This document shows, piece after piece, positions 8,360 through 16,869 of a DNA stretch of 64,000 nucleotides. The translations under genes and the position numbers were made by a program. The notes beneath the pieces were generated by a model that was not told the DNA's origin, did no database searches, and saw only the letters and a program-made list of their open reading frames with translations. Source of the stretch: Streptomyces tsukubensis (GTDB lineage Bacteria; Actinomycetota; Actinomycetes; Streptomycetales; Streptomycetaceae); assembly GCF_003932715.1 (NCBI RefSeq), contig NZ_CP020700.1:4362501-4426500 (forward strand), given 5' to 3'. Position 1 is the stretch's first letter. Each line of letters starts with the position of its first letter.

Positions 8360-9373
8360 ATGCGCGCACAAGAGACGAGAACCGGCGGTGGCTGTGAGGC
8401 CGAGGTGCACAACGGTCAGCAGGACGGCGACGGCGCGGCCCGCCCCGGCCGTCGGGATCCGGCCGGCCGGTCCCCGGGCGGGTACGGCCGCGACGGCTCC
8501 GCCCGGACCGGAAGCATGACCGGCCACGACGGCTCCGAAGCCCCCGGGCGGCCCGGCGAGGGAGCCACAGGCGGTCCCGGCGGTCCCGGACACCCCGCCG
8601 ACCGCGGTACGGTCCGAAACCCCGCCGACCGCGGTACGGCCGGAAGCCTCACCGGCCCCGGCGCGGCCGGTGCGGCCGGTGGTGTCAGTGGTGTTGGTGC
8701 AATCGGGGCCGTCACCGTCTCGACCAGTGGCCTGCCCGGCTGGCTGGATCCCGTCGTCGCGGTCGTGGACACCGTCCAGGGCCGCCAGCTCAGCCAGTTC
8801 CTGCCGCCCGGCGGCGGGCGCGGCAGACCGTCGGCCGTCCTGGTCCTCTTCGGGGAGGGCCCGACCGGCCCCGAACTGCTGCTCATGGAACGCGCGGGCG
8901 GACTGCGGTCGCACGCCGGACAGCCCTCGTTCCCCGGCGGCGCCCTCGACCCCGAGGACGGTGATCCGGAGACCACAGGCCCGCTGCGCGCCGCGCTGCG
9001 CGAGGCCGAGGAGGAGACCGGACTCGACCCCGCGGGTGTCCAGGTCTTCGGCACCCTGCCCAAGCTCTACATCCCCGTGAGCGGTTTCGTCGTCACCCCC
9101 GTCCTGGGCTGGTGGCGGGCGCCCAGCCCGGTCGGCGCGGTCGACCCCGCCGAGACGGCCCGCGTGTTCACCGTCCCCGTGGCGGATCTCACGGACCCCG
9201 CCAACCGCGCCACGGCTGTTCATCCGCGCGGTCACCAAGGCCCCGCATTCCTGGTCGAATCGGCCCTGGTCTGGGGTTTTACGGCCGGGGTGATCGACCG
9301 CATCCTGCACTTCGCGGGCTGGGAACGGCCCTGGGACCAAGCCCGACAGGTCCCCCTGGACCGGCGCGCATGA
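8360..9373 (+). CDS. CoA-type NUDIX hydrolase with long disordered N-terminus
   Basis: 337 residues. The first 130 or so are Gly/Pro/Asp-rich low complexity, containing two near-identical NPADRGT/HPADRGT repeats encoded by direct repeats around 8593-8640. The catalytic domain shows the CoA-pyrophosphatase signature: LLMERAGGLRSHAGQPSFPGG upstream of the NUDIX helix ALREAEEETGL. It probably hydrolyses CoA or acyl-CoA to phosphopantetheine and 3',5'-ADP. ATG 8519 is an alternative start that would remove part of the disordered leader. It lies between nth and the MarP-like protease, as in mycobacteria (Rv3672c). Confidence 0.85.
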   Translation: MRAQETRTGGGCEAEVHNGQQDGDGAARPGRRDPAGRSPGGYGRDGSARTGSMTGHDGSEAPGRPGEGATGGPGGPGHPADRGTVRNPADRGTAGSLTGPGAAGAAGGVSGVGAIGAVTVSTSGLPGWLDPVVAVVDTVQGRQLSQFLPPGGGRGRPSAVLVLFGEGPTGPELLLMERAGGLRSHAGQPSFPGGALDPEDGDPETTGPLRAALREAEEETGLDPAGVQVFGTLPKLYIPVSGFVVTPVLGWWRAPSPVGAVDPAETARVFTVPVADLTDPANRATAVHPRGHQGPAFLVESALVWGFTAGVIDRILHFAGWERPWDQARQVPLDRRA

Positions 9374-9518
9374 CAGGCTGATTCCTTCGCGCCCGGTGCG
9401 CCACCCCCGTACATCCCGGATGCCCCGGACCAAGCCGGTTGCCCCGGACCAAGCCGGACACCCAGCGGCCCCGATCCGACCGAGCGGAGCCGGAGCCGAG
9501 ACAGCGACTGCGAGGCAA

Positions 9519-10724
9519 ATGACGGTGAACGTGCTGGACATCCTGCTGCTGGTCACGGCCGTATGGTTCGCGATCATCGGTTATCGGCAAGGTTTCGTCG
9601 TCGGCATCCTCTCCGTCATCGGTTTTCTCGGCGGCGGCCTGGTCGCGGTCTATCTGCTGCCTGTGTTCTGGGACAAGCTGATGAACGGGACCGAGGCGTC
9701 CACCACCGCGATCGTCGTCTTCGTCGTGGTCGTGATCGTCTGTGCCTCCGTGGGCCAGGCCTTCACCACCCATCTCGGCAGCCGGCTCCGCCGCCAGATC
9801 ACCGGGGCGTCCGCCCGGGCCCTGGACGCCACCGGCGGCGCCCTGGTCAATGTGGTCGCCATGCTCCTGGTCGCCTGGCTGATCGGCTCGGCGCTCAGCG
9901 GCACCACACTGCCCACGTTCGCCAAGCAGGTCCGCACCTCCCAGGTGCTGGAGGGCGTCGACCGGATGATGCCCCAAACGGCGTCCACCTGGTTCGACGA
10001 CTTCTCCGGAGTCCTCGCGCAGAACGGCTTCCCCCAGGTCTTCAGCCGGTTCTCGGACGAGCCCATCAAGGAGGTCCGGCCGCCGGACCCGGCGCTCGCA
10101 GGCAGCCCGGTCGTCGCCCGAGCCAAGAAGTCGATCGTGAAGGTCGTCGGTACGGCGGACAACTGCGGCAAGGTCCTCGAAGGCACCGGCTTCGTCTTCG
10201 GCGAGCGCCGCGTCATGACGAACGCCCATGTCGTCGGCGGTGTCGACGAGCCGACCGTGCAGATAGGCGGCGAGGGCAAGCTGTACGACGCCAAGGTCGT
10301 CCTCTACGACTGGCGTCGCGATATCGCCGTACTCGACGTACCCGGACTCGAAGCGAAGCCGCTGCAGTTCGCCGACGCCGACGCGCGCAGCGGGGACAGC
10401 GCGATCGTCGCCGGCTTCCCCGAGAACGGCGCGTACGACGTCCGCTCCGCGCGCGTCCGGGGCCGTATCAACGCCACCGGCCCCGATATCTACCGCCGCG
10501 ACACCGTCAACCGCGACGTGTACTCGCTGTACGCGACGGTCCGTCAGGGCAACTCCGGCGGACCGCTGCTCACCCCGGACGGCAAGGTCTACGGCGTTAT
10601 CTTCGCCCGCTCCCTCGACGACAAGAACACTGGCTACGCGCTGACCGTCGACGAGATCGCCGACGACATCACGACCGGCCTCGCCGCCAACCAGGAGGTC
10701 AGCACGGAGAGCTGCGCGCTCTGA
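9519..10724 (+). CDS. MarP-like membrane serine protease
   Basis: 401 residues from ATG 9519, preceded by GCGAGG. Four predicted transmembrane helices form an N-terminal CvpA-like domain (residues 1-130), beginning NVLDILLLVTAVWFAIIGY. A chymotrypsin-fold protease domain follows, with triad His237 (TNAHVV), Asp268 (RRDIAVLD) and Ser346 (QGNSGGPL). Cys216 and Cys399 sit where M. tuberculosis MarP (Rv3671c) has its regulatory disulphide. MarP is a periplasmic-facing protease for acid and oxidative stress resistance; the Streptomyces counterpart probably has a similar envelope role. The in-frame upstream ATG at 9396 is not favoured because the CvpA domain normally starts at the first helix. Confidence 0.9.
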   Translation: MTVNVLDILLLVTAVWFAIIGYRQGFVVGILSVIGFLGGGLVAVYLLPVFWDKLMNGTEASTTAIVVFVVVVIVCASVGQAFTTHLGSRLRRQITGASARALDATGGALVNVVAMLLVAWLIGSALSGTTLPTFAKQVRTSQVLEGVDRMMPQTASTWFDDFSGVLAQNGFPQVFSRFSDEPIKEVRPPDPALAGSPVVARAKKSIVKVVGTADNCGKVLEGTGFVFGERRVMTNAHVVGGVDEPTVQIGGEGKLYDAKVVLYDWRRDIAVLDVPGLEAKPLQFADADARSGDSAIVAGFPENGAYDVRSARVRGRINATGPDIYRRDTVNRDVYSLYATVRQGNSGGPLLTPDGKVYGVIFARSLDDKNTGYALTVDEIADDITTGLAANQEVSTESCAL

Positions 10725-10863
10725 CCGTCCCGTACGATCCGCGGGTCCCGCGGCACATCGGCCCCCGCGCCGCGGCCGACCGCCGGGCCGCCCGTCACGG
10801 ACCGGTCGTCAGGAGCGGGTTGCCCCGGGTTTCCGCCGAAGGAGGCGAGCGCGGCGGCCGGTG

Positions 10864-11127
10864 TCAGCCGCGGGTGTGCCGGAGCCGGGCCGACACCCAG
10901 CGCGCCCGCCGCCGCAGGATCCGGGGAATCCCGATCCCCTGCCCCGGGTGGTCATGGCTCCGGCCCCGGGGGCCATCGCCGTCATGAGAGCCCGGCCCAC
11001 TGGCCGGGCGGCGGTCACGTGCCACGTCGCCATAGTCGTACGTCCAGCCCATACCGGGACGTCTGCCCGGGCCCCAAGGTCGGTAACCGTACGGAGGGCC
11101 GCCAATTGGCCTATGCGCCGGGCACAT
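10864..11127 (-). CDS. Possible small basic protein (uncertain)
   Basis: An 87-codon frame ending convergently to the MarP-like gene. The first third is Gly/Pro/Tyr-rich (GGPPYGYRPWGPGRRPG), the middle is His/Asp/Gly-rich and the last 25 residues are strongly basic (RILRRRARWVSARL). Third-position GC is roughly 75-80%, lower than proven genes nearby, and no clear ribosome binding site precedes it. It may be a real small cationic protein or chance. Apart from this, nothing in 10725-11184 looks coding. Confidence 0.3.
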   Translation of the reverse strand: MCPAHRPIGGPPYGYRPWGPGRRPGMGWTYDYGDVARDRRPASGPGSHDGDGPRGRSHDHPGQGIGIPRILRRRARWVSARLRHTRG

Positions 11128-11184
11128 GGCCGTTCCCGTACTTTTCGTGCGGAAGAGACGCGCCCACGCCCGGCGGGCGGAGAC

Positions 11185-12120
11185 CTAGCGGTCGGGCTCC
11201 GGGTCCTTCAGCCAGTTGATCAGCTCTGCGGAGAACGCCACCGGGTCCTCCTCGTGCGGAAAGTGGCCGAGACCGTCGAACAGCCGCCAGCGGTACGGCG
11301 CCTCCACGTACTGACCGGAACCCGCCGCGCTGCGCGTCCGCATCGCCGGGTCGAGCGACCCGTGCAGATGGAGCGTCGGCACCCGCAGCGGGCGCTTCAT
11401 CCGGCGGTTGAACTGGATGCCGTCGGGCCGGGCCATCGACCGCACCATCCAGCGGTACGGCTCGATGGAGCAGTGCGCCGTGGACGGGATGGACATCGCG
11501 CGCCGGTACGTCTCCAGAACGGTCTCGTCCGGCGGCTTCGGCCCCCACCAGTCGCTGATCAGCTCGCCCACCAGCGCCGCATCGTCCGCGACCAGCCTGC
11601 GCTCCGGGATCCAGGGGCGCTGGAAACCCCAGATGTACGAACCGGCCCGGGTCTGTGCGAAGTCGGAGAGCATCGCCGAACGCCACCGCCGGGGGTGCGG
11701 CATCGAGGACACCGCCAGCCGGCGCACCAGCTTCGGCCGCATCACCGCGGCCGTCCACGCCAGATAACCGCCCAGATCGTGTCCGACGAGGGCGGCGTCG
11801 GGCTCGCCGAGCGACCGCACCACACCGGTGATGTCGAGTGCGAGGTTCGCGGGGTCGTAGCCCCTCGGCGTACGGTCGCTGCCGCCGACCCCCCGCAGGT
11901 CCATCGCCACCGCACGGAAACCGGCGTCGGCGAGCGCGGGCAGTTGATGCCGCCACGCCCACCAGAACTGCGGAAAACCGTGCAGCAGCAGCACCAGGGG
12001 ACCGTCGCCCATCTCGGCGATGTGGAAGCGCGCGCCGTTGGCCGCCACATCGCGGTGGGTCCAGGGGCCGTCGATGCGTACGGGGCTTCCGGAGCCGGGG
12101 CCGGAGTCAGGGGCCGTCAT
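11185..12120 (-). CDS. Alpha/beta hydrolase, epoxide-hydrolase-like
   Basis: 311 residues from ATG 12120. HGFPQFWWAWRHQLPAL is the oxyanion-hole motif of epoxide and haloalkane hydrolases. VGHDLGGYLAW holds the nucleophilic Asp in the epoxide-hydrolase style, and GLGHFPHEEDP holds the catalytic His. A cap domain lies between. The counterpart in mycobacteria (ephE, Rv3670) sits at the same position next to marP. Likely role: hydrolysis of an epoxide to a diol, substrate unknown. It lies on the opposite strand to the protease and upstream of no other gene. Confidence 0.85.
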   Translation of the reverse strand: MTAPDSGPGSGSPVRIDGPWTHRDVAANGARFHIAEMGDGPLVLLLHGFPQFWWAWRHQLPALADAGFRAVAMDLRGVGGSDRTPRGYDPANLALDITGVVRSLGEPDAALVGHDLGGYLAWTAAVMRPKLVRRLAVSSMPHPRRWRSAMLSDFAQTRAGSYIWGFQRPWIPERRLVADDAALVGELISDWWGPKPPDETVLETYRRAMSIPSTAHCSIEPYRWMVRSMARPDGIQFNRRMKRPLRVPTLHLHGSLDPAMRTRSAAGSGQYVEAPYRWRLFDGLGHFPHEEDPVAFSAELINWLKDPEPDR

Positions 12121-12298
12121 GTCCACGAGCGTGCCACACCGGCCGGGGTGGTGCGGCCCACGGTCATCACTCGTACGGGTGTACGGGGCAGAGGAACCGT
12201 TTCCGTACCGGCCCCGCCGGAAGCCCGGCGTCAGGCCGCACCGGGACACGGAACCCTCGGGTCCGGAACCCCTTTGGTGCCCGGGCCGCCGGATCGGC

Positions 12299-12766
12299 TC
12301 AGCGCTGCGAGAGTTCGCGCTCCACGGCCGCCGGAAGCTGCCGGCGCCGGTCGGCCTCCGGACGGGGGTGCGGCTTGACGTTCTGGAGGACGGCCGCCGT
12401 CTGCTTGGCCGACGCGATCGTCTTCTCCGGCGGCTTGACCTTCTTGAACTTTGCGATCGCCAGCACCGACAGCAGCGCCGCGAGGACGACGTACGCCCCG
12501 CCGACGATCAGGAACGACCAGGCCAGCCCGAGTCCCAGATTGTGGATGCCGTACGCCGCGGCGAAGCTGAACACGGGCAGCGAGAACAGCAGGAAGACAC
12601 CGGCGATCACAAAGGCGATGGCGCCGGTGGCGCCGCGCTTCACATCCTGGCGGAGTTCCGCCTTCGCCAGTGCGATCTCATCGTGCACCAGCGCCGACAT
12701 CTCCGCCGTCGCCGATGCGACCAACTGGCCGATGCTGCGCTCGGCACCGCTGCCGGGGTCGCTCAT
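12299..12766 (-). CDS. Holin-X (actinobacterial holin superfamily III) membrane protein
   Basis: 155 residues from an ATG with GGGAG upstream. An amphipathic helix (SIGQLVASATAEMSALVHDEIALAKAEL) precedes two hydrophobic helices separated by a short loop, then a basic tail. This is the actinobacterial holin-X/PF07332-type layout. Such proteins were classed as holins by fold, but most chromosomal members have no lysis partner and are probably envelope proteins. No endolysin or phage gene is nearby. It lies downstream of nhaA on the same strand with a 100-bp gap; co-transcription is possible. Confidence 0.8.
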   Translation of the reverse strand: MSDPGSGAERSIGQLVASATAEMSALVHDEIALAKAELRQDVKRGATGAIAFVIAGVFLLFSLPVFSFAAAYGIHNLGLGLAWSFLIVGGAYVVLAALLSVLAIAKFKKVKPPEKTIASAKQTAAVLQNVKPHPRPEADRRRQLPAAVERELSQR

Positions 12767-12866
12767 GGCTGCTCCCTCTCGTGCTTCCGTATGTTCCCGG
12801 ATGTACCGGACCGAACCGGGCCGGATGGTCCGGGGTCCGCCATCAGATCATGCCGGACCCCGGCCG

Positions 12867-14273
12867 TCAGTGCGCGACGCCCCCGTCGGTGCTCCGGTCG
12901 GCGCCCTGCCCGGCGGTGGCCGCCAGCTGCCGGTGCTCGGCGGCCTTCCGCTCGTAGATCTCCGCCATCCGCAGGTGGTACGCGGGGTTGTCCTGCTCGT
13001 AGACGTCGGGGATGCCGTCCTGGTCCTCGTCCCGCTCCTCCTCCTCGTACAGCGCCTGGTACCTGCGGACCCGCAGCTTCAGCAGGACGGCCGCGAGGAC
13101 GGCGGCGATCAGCGAGCCGACCAGTACCGCGGTCTTGACCGAGCCGGTGAGCGCCGGGTCGCCGGCGAAGGCGAGCTCGCCGATGAGGAGGGAGACGGTG
13201 AAGCCGATACCGGCGAGCGTGGCGACGGCGAAGACATCGGGCCAGGCCAGTTCGTCGTTCAGCTCCGCGCGGGTGAACCGGGCCGCCAGCCAGGTGCCGC
13301 CGAAGACGCCGAGGGCCTTGCCGAGGACCAGCCCGAGGACCACTCCCAGGGCCTCCGGTTCGGTGAAGACCCGGCCCAGGGCCCCGCCGGAGACGACGAC
13401 CCCGGCGGAGAAGAGGGCGAAGAGGGGAACGGCGAGACCGGCGGAAAGGGGGCGTACGAGGTGTTCGATGTGCTCCCCGGGAGACTGCTTCTCGCCCTCG
13501 CGGCGGGTGCAGCGGAGCATCAGGCCCATGGCGACACCGGCGATGGTGGCATGGACGCCGCTGTTGTACATCAGGCCCCAGATCACCAGCGCCAGGGGGA
13601 CGTAGACGTACCAGCCGCGGACCCCCTTGACCAGCAGCAGCCGGAAGACGACGAGGCCGATCACCGCACCGGCCAGCGCGGCGAAGTTCAGTTCACTGGT
13701 GAAGAAGATCGCGATGATCATGATCGCGAAGAGGTCGTCGACGACGGCGAGCGTCAGCAGGAAGGCGCGCAGGGCCGAGGGCAGCGAGGTGCCGATGACC
13801 GCGAGGACCGCGAGGGCGAAGGCGATGTCCGTGGCGGTGGGGACGGCCCAGCCCTTGGCGGAGCCGCCGCCGAGCGTGACGGTGGCGAAGTAGACCAGCG
13901 CGGGGACGGCCATACCGCAGATCGCGGCGATCACGGGAAGCGCGGCGGCCCTGCGGTCGCGCAGCTCACCGGCGACGAGTTCCCGTTTGAGTTCGATACC
14001 GGCGACGAAGAAGAAGATCGCGAGGAGTCCGTCGGCGGCCCAGTGCTGGATCGACAGGTCGAGACCGAGGGATGCGGGGCCGAGATGGAAGGAACGTATC
14101 GCCTCGTAGCTGTCCCGCAGGGGGGTGTTGGCCCAGATGAGTGCGATCACGGCGGCGAGCAGCAGCAGAACGCCGCCGACCGTCTCGGTGCGCAGAGCGT
14201 CCGCCACGAAGGTGCGCTCGGGCAGCGAGAGCCGTCCGAGGAACTTACGGGGGGTGGATACGGGCGCGGGCAT
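12867..14273 (-). CDS. nhaA: Na+/H+ antiporter NhaA
   Basis: 468 residues from ATG 14273, with GGAGG nine bases upstream; a longer frame to 14339 is not supported. About 12 transmembrane helices. The ion-binding aspartates are present in TATDIAFALAVLAV (E. coli Asp133 equivalent) and in AVVDDLFAI (Asp163/164). The C-terminal cytosolic tail after the last helix, with EEEERDEDQDGIPD, is acidic and longer than in E. coli NhaA (388 aa). NhaA exchanges two protons for one sodium ion across the cytoplasmic membrane and supports salt and alkali tolerance. Confidence 0.93.
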   Translation of the reverse strand: MPAPVSTPRKFLGRLSLPERTFVADALRTETVGGVLLLLAAVIALIWANTPLRDSYEAIRSFHLGPASLGLDLSIQHWAADGLLAIFFFVAGIELKRELVAGELRDRRAAALPVIAAICGMAVPALVYFATVTLGGGSAKGWAVPTATDIAFALAVLAVIGTSLPSALRAFLLTLAVVDDLFAIMIIAIFFTSELNFAALAGAVIGLVVFRLLLVKGVRGWYVYVPLALVIWGLMYNSGVHATIAGVAMGLMLRCTRREGEKQSPGEHIEHLVRPLSAGLAVPLFALFSAGVVVSGGALGRVFTEPEALGVVLGLVLGKALGVFGGTWLAARFTRAELNDELAWPDVFAVATLAGIGFTVSLLIGELAFAGDPALTGSVKTAVLVGSLIAAVLAAVLLKLRVRRYQALYEEEERDEDQDGIPDVYEQDNPAYHLRMAEIYERKAAEHRQLAATAGQGADRSTDGGVAH

Positions 14274-14481
14274 GGCGGGAAACCTCCGGCGGTCGGTCGG
14301 GCAGGGCGAAGCACATGCCGACCAGACTTCCCGGCGCACCTAGGTTTTCTTGTTGCGTCTTTGACGCGGTCCTTACTTTACCTAAGTGGGCAAGGGGGCA
14401 TCCGGCGTCCTCTCACTCTAGGACTTCGCGGACTTTTCGCATGTCGGAGGGGGTCGGGGCGCGCAGGAGGGGGAGAGAGCG

Positions 14482-14532
14482 GTACGGGCGGTGGCCCGCG
14501 CCTCACCGAGAGGCGCGGGCCACCGCCCGTAC
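14482..14532 (-). terminator. Terminator after acs
   Basis: A perfect 22-bp stem with a 7-base loop lies 40 bp beyond the acs stop. No T-run. It is one of the strongest hairpins in the window and also shields nhaA. Confidence 0.8.
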
Positions 14533-14571
14533 ACATGCCGTGCGGGAGCGGTCCGGGACCGCCCCTTCCGG

Positions 14572-16527
14572 TCAGTCCTCCGAGGCCGCGCCGGGCAGCT
14601 TCGACTGGATGAGGTCCATGACCGAGGAGTCGGTCAGGGTGGTGACATCTCCGAGCTGGCGGTTCTCGGCGACATCGCGGAGCAGCCGGCGCATGATCTT
14701 GCCGGAGCGGGTCTTCGGCAGCTCGCCCACCGGAAGCACCCGCTTGGGCTTGGCGATCGGGCCGAGGGTCGCCCCGACGTGGTTGCGCAGCTCGGAGACG
14801 AGGTTCTCGTCCTCGGAGGCCGAACCCCGCAGGATCACGAAGGCGACGATGGCCTGGCCGGTCGTCTCGTCGGCCGCACCCACGACCGCCGCCTCGGCGA
14901 CCTTCGGGTGCGAGACGAGCGCGGACTCGACCTCGGTGGTGGAGATGTTGTGACCGGAGACGAGCATCACGTCGTCGACCCGGCCCAGCAGCCAGATATC
15001 GCCGTCGTCGTCCTTCTTGGCGCCGTCACCCGCGAAGTACTTGCCCTCGAACCGGGACCAGTAGGTGTCGATGAAGCGCTGGTCGTCGCCCCAGATGGTG
15101 CGGAGCATCGACGGCCACGGCTCGGTGAGCACCAGATAGCCGCCACCGCCGTCCGGGACCTCGTTCGCCTCGTCGTCGACGACGGTCGCGGAGATACCGG
15201 GCAGCGCGCGCTGCGCGGAACCGGGCTTGGTCTCGGTGACCCCCGGCAGCGGGGAGATCATCATCGCGCCGGTCTCGGTCTGCCACCAGGTGTCCACGAT
15301 GGGGGCCCGGCCGCCGCCGATGTGCTCGCGGTACCAGATCCACGCCTCGGGGTTGATCGGCTCGCCGACCGAGCCGAGGACCCGCAGGCTCGACAGGTCG
15401 AACTTGGCGGGGATGTCGTCGCCCCACTTCATGAACGTCCGGATCGCGGTCGGCGCGGTGTAGAGGATGGTGACGCCGTACTTCTGGACGATCTCCCAGA
15501 ACCGGCCCTGGTGCGGGGTGTCGGGCGTGCCCTCGTACATGACCTGCGTCGCGCCGTTGGCCAGGGGGCCGTAGACGATGTACGAGTGGCCGGTCACCCA
15601 GCCGATATCGGCCGTACACCAGTAGACGTCGGTCTCGGGCTTGAGGTCGAAGACGGCGTGGTGGGTGTAGGCCGCCTGGGTCAGATAGCCGCCGGAGGTG
15701 TGCAGGATGCCCTTGGGCTTCCCGGTGGTGCCGGAGGTGTAGAGGATGAACAGCGGCTGCTCGGCGTCGAAGGCCTCGGGGGTGTGCTCGGCGGACTGGC
15801 GGTCCACGATGTCGTGCCACCAGACGTCGCGGCCCTCGGTGACGGCGGTGTCCTCGCCGGTCCGGCGGACCACCAGGACGTGCTCGACCTGCGGGCACTT
15901 GGTGAGCGCCTCGTCGATGGCGGGCTTGAGCGCGCTCGGCTTGCCGCGGCGGTAGCCGCCGTCGGCGGTGATCACCAGCTTGGCGTCCGCGTCCTGGATA
16001 CGGGAGGCGACCGCGTCGGCCGAGAAACCGCCGAAGACCACGGAGTGGGCGGCGCCGATCCGGGCGCAGGCCAGCATCGCGACGACGGCCTCGGGGATCA
16101 TCGGCAGATAGACGGCGACCCGGTCGCCCTTGCCGACTCCCAGCTCGGTCAGCGCGTTGGCGGCGCGGGAGACCTGGTCCTTCAGCTCCGCGTAGGTGAC
16201 GCTGCGGCTGTCGCCGGGCTCGCCCTCGAAGTGGATCGCGACCCGGTCCCCGAGGCCCGCTTCGACATGGCGGTCGACGCAGTTGTACGCGACGTTGATC
16301 CTGCCGTCCGCGAACCACTTGGCGAAGGGCGGGTTGCTCCAGTCCAGCGTCTCGGTCGGCTCGGTGGCCCAGGTGAGCCGGCGCGCCTGCTCGGCCCAGA
16401 AGCCGAGCCTGTCGGCCTTCGCCTGCTCATAGGCGTCAGCCGTGACATTGGCGTCCGCGCTCAGCGCGGCAGGCGGCGCGAACCGCCGCTCCTCCCGCAG
16501 CAGGTTGGCCAGACTCTCGTTGCTCAC
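14572..16527 (-). CDS. acsA: Acetyl-CoA synthetase
   Basis: 651 residues, the usual length, from GTG 16527 with GGGAG upstream; the extra upstream codons in the same frame read as non-coding. The adenylate-forming core motif YTSGTTGKPKGI, the WWQTETGA motif and the C-terminal PKTRSGKIMRR loop are all present. Lys610 in that last motif is the site acetylated by Pat-type enzymes in other bacteria, which switches the enzyme off. It converts acetate, ATP and CoA to acetyl-CoA. Monocistronic by layout: hairpins lie on both sides. Confidence 0.96.
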   Translation of the reverse strand: MSNESLANLLREERRFAPPAALSADANVTADAYEQAKADRLGFWAEQARRLTWATEPTETLDWSNPPFAKWFADGRINVAYNCVDRHVEAGLGDRVAIHFEGEPGDSRSVTYAELKDQVSRAANALTELGVGKGDRVAVYLPMIPEAVVAMLACARIGAAHSVVFGGFSADAVASRIQDADAKLVITADGGYRRGKPSALKPAIDEALTKCPQVEHVLVVRRTGEDTAVTEGRDVWWHDIVDRQSAEHTPEAFDAEQPLFILYTSGTTGKPKGILHTSGGYLTQAAYTHHAVFDLKPETDVYWCTADIGWVTGHSYIVYGPLANGATQVMYEGTPDTPHQGRFWEIVQKYGVTILYTAPTAIRTFMKWGDDIPAKFDLSSLRVLGSVGEPINPEAWIWYREHIGGGRAPIVDTWWQTETGAMMISPLPGVTETKPGSAQRALPGISATVVDDEANEVPDGGGGYLVLTEPWPSMLRTIWGDDQRFIDTYWSRFEGKYFAGDGAKKDDDGDIWLLGRVDDVMLVSGHNISTTEVESALVSHPKVAEAAVVGAADETTGQAIVAFVILRGSASEDENLVSELRNHVGATLGPIAKPKRVLPVGELPKTRSGKIMRRLLRDVAENRQLGDVTTLTDSSVMDLIQSKLPGAASED

Positions 16528-16720
16528 GACATCTCCCTTTCCCAGGGCGTCCTCAATACCTGTGTGTCCCGGGCCATAGCTCATCAGCCGGAGGCCCGGG
16601 TGACAAGAGCCTTCGGGTAAATGGTTTAGACCTGTCGTGGGTTTTGCCCCGTGATGGTGAACCGCAGCGGCTGTCGGGGGAGAAATACCAGGTGGCGGCG
16701 GGCGTGTCGGCTGGATTCCG

Positions 16721-16761
16721 GACGGTCCCTCCTCCCCGGGCGGCGGGGAGGAGGGACCGTC
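16721..16761 (-). terminator. Terminator after SulP-carbonic anhydrase gene
   Basis: A perfect 18-bp stem with a GGCGG loop lies 110 bp beyond the stop of the transporter gene. The remaining 16528-16720 and 16762-16869 spacers show no gene I can support. Confidence 0.75.
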
Positions 16762-16869
16762 ACTCCTTTGCACGGGCCCCGGACGGCTTTGGTTCACCGC
16801 TTCTTTCCCGTGGATGTTTCCGGTCGGCCCCGGGCGCGATCCTCCCGGGCCCGGACGGGTGGGGGCCGG

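Noticed and set aside
10809..11105. Second minus-strand frame of 98 codons in the 10.7-11.2 kb gap
   Set aside because: Overlaps another candidate in a different frame, with Arg/Gly/Thr-rich composition and no ribosome site.
12299..12766. Phage holin implying a prophage
   Set aside because: No endolysin, capsid, integrase or repeat; the holin-X family is a common chromosomal actinobacterial membrane protein.
11838..14612. 924-codon plus-strand open frame opposite nhaA
   Set aside because: Shadow frame, rich in Glu/Asp/Gly/Arg; the minus strand encodes a complete NhaA.
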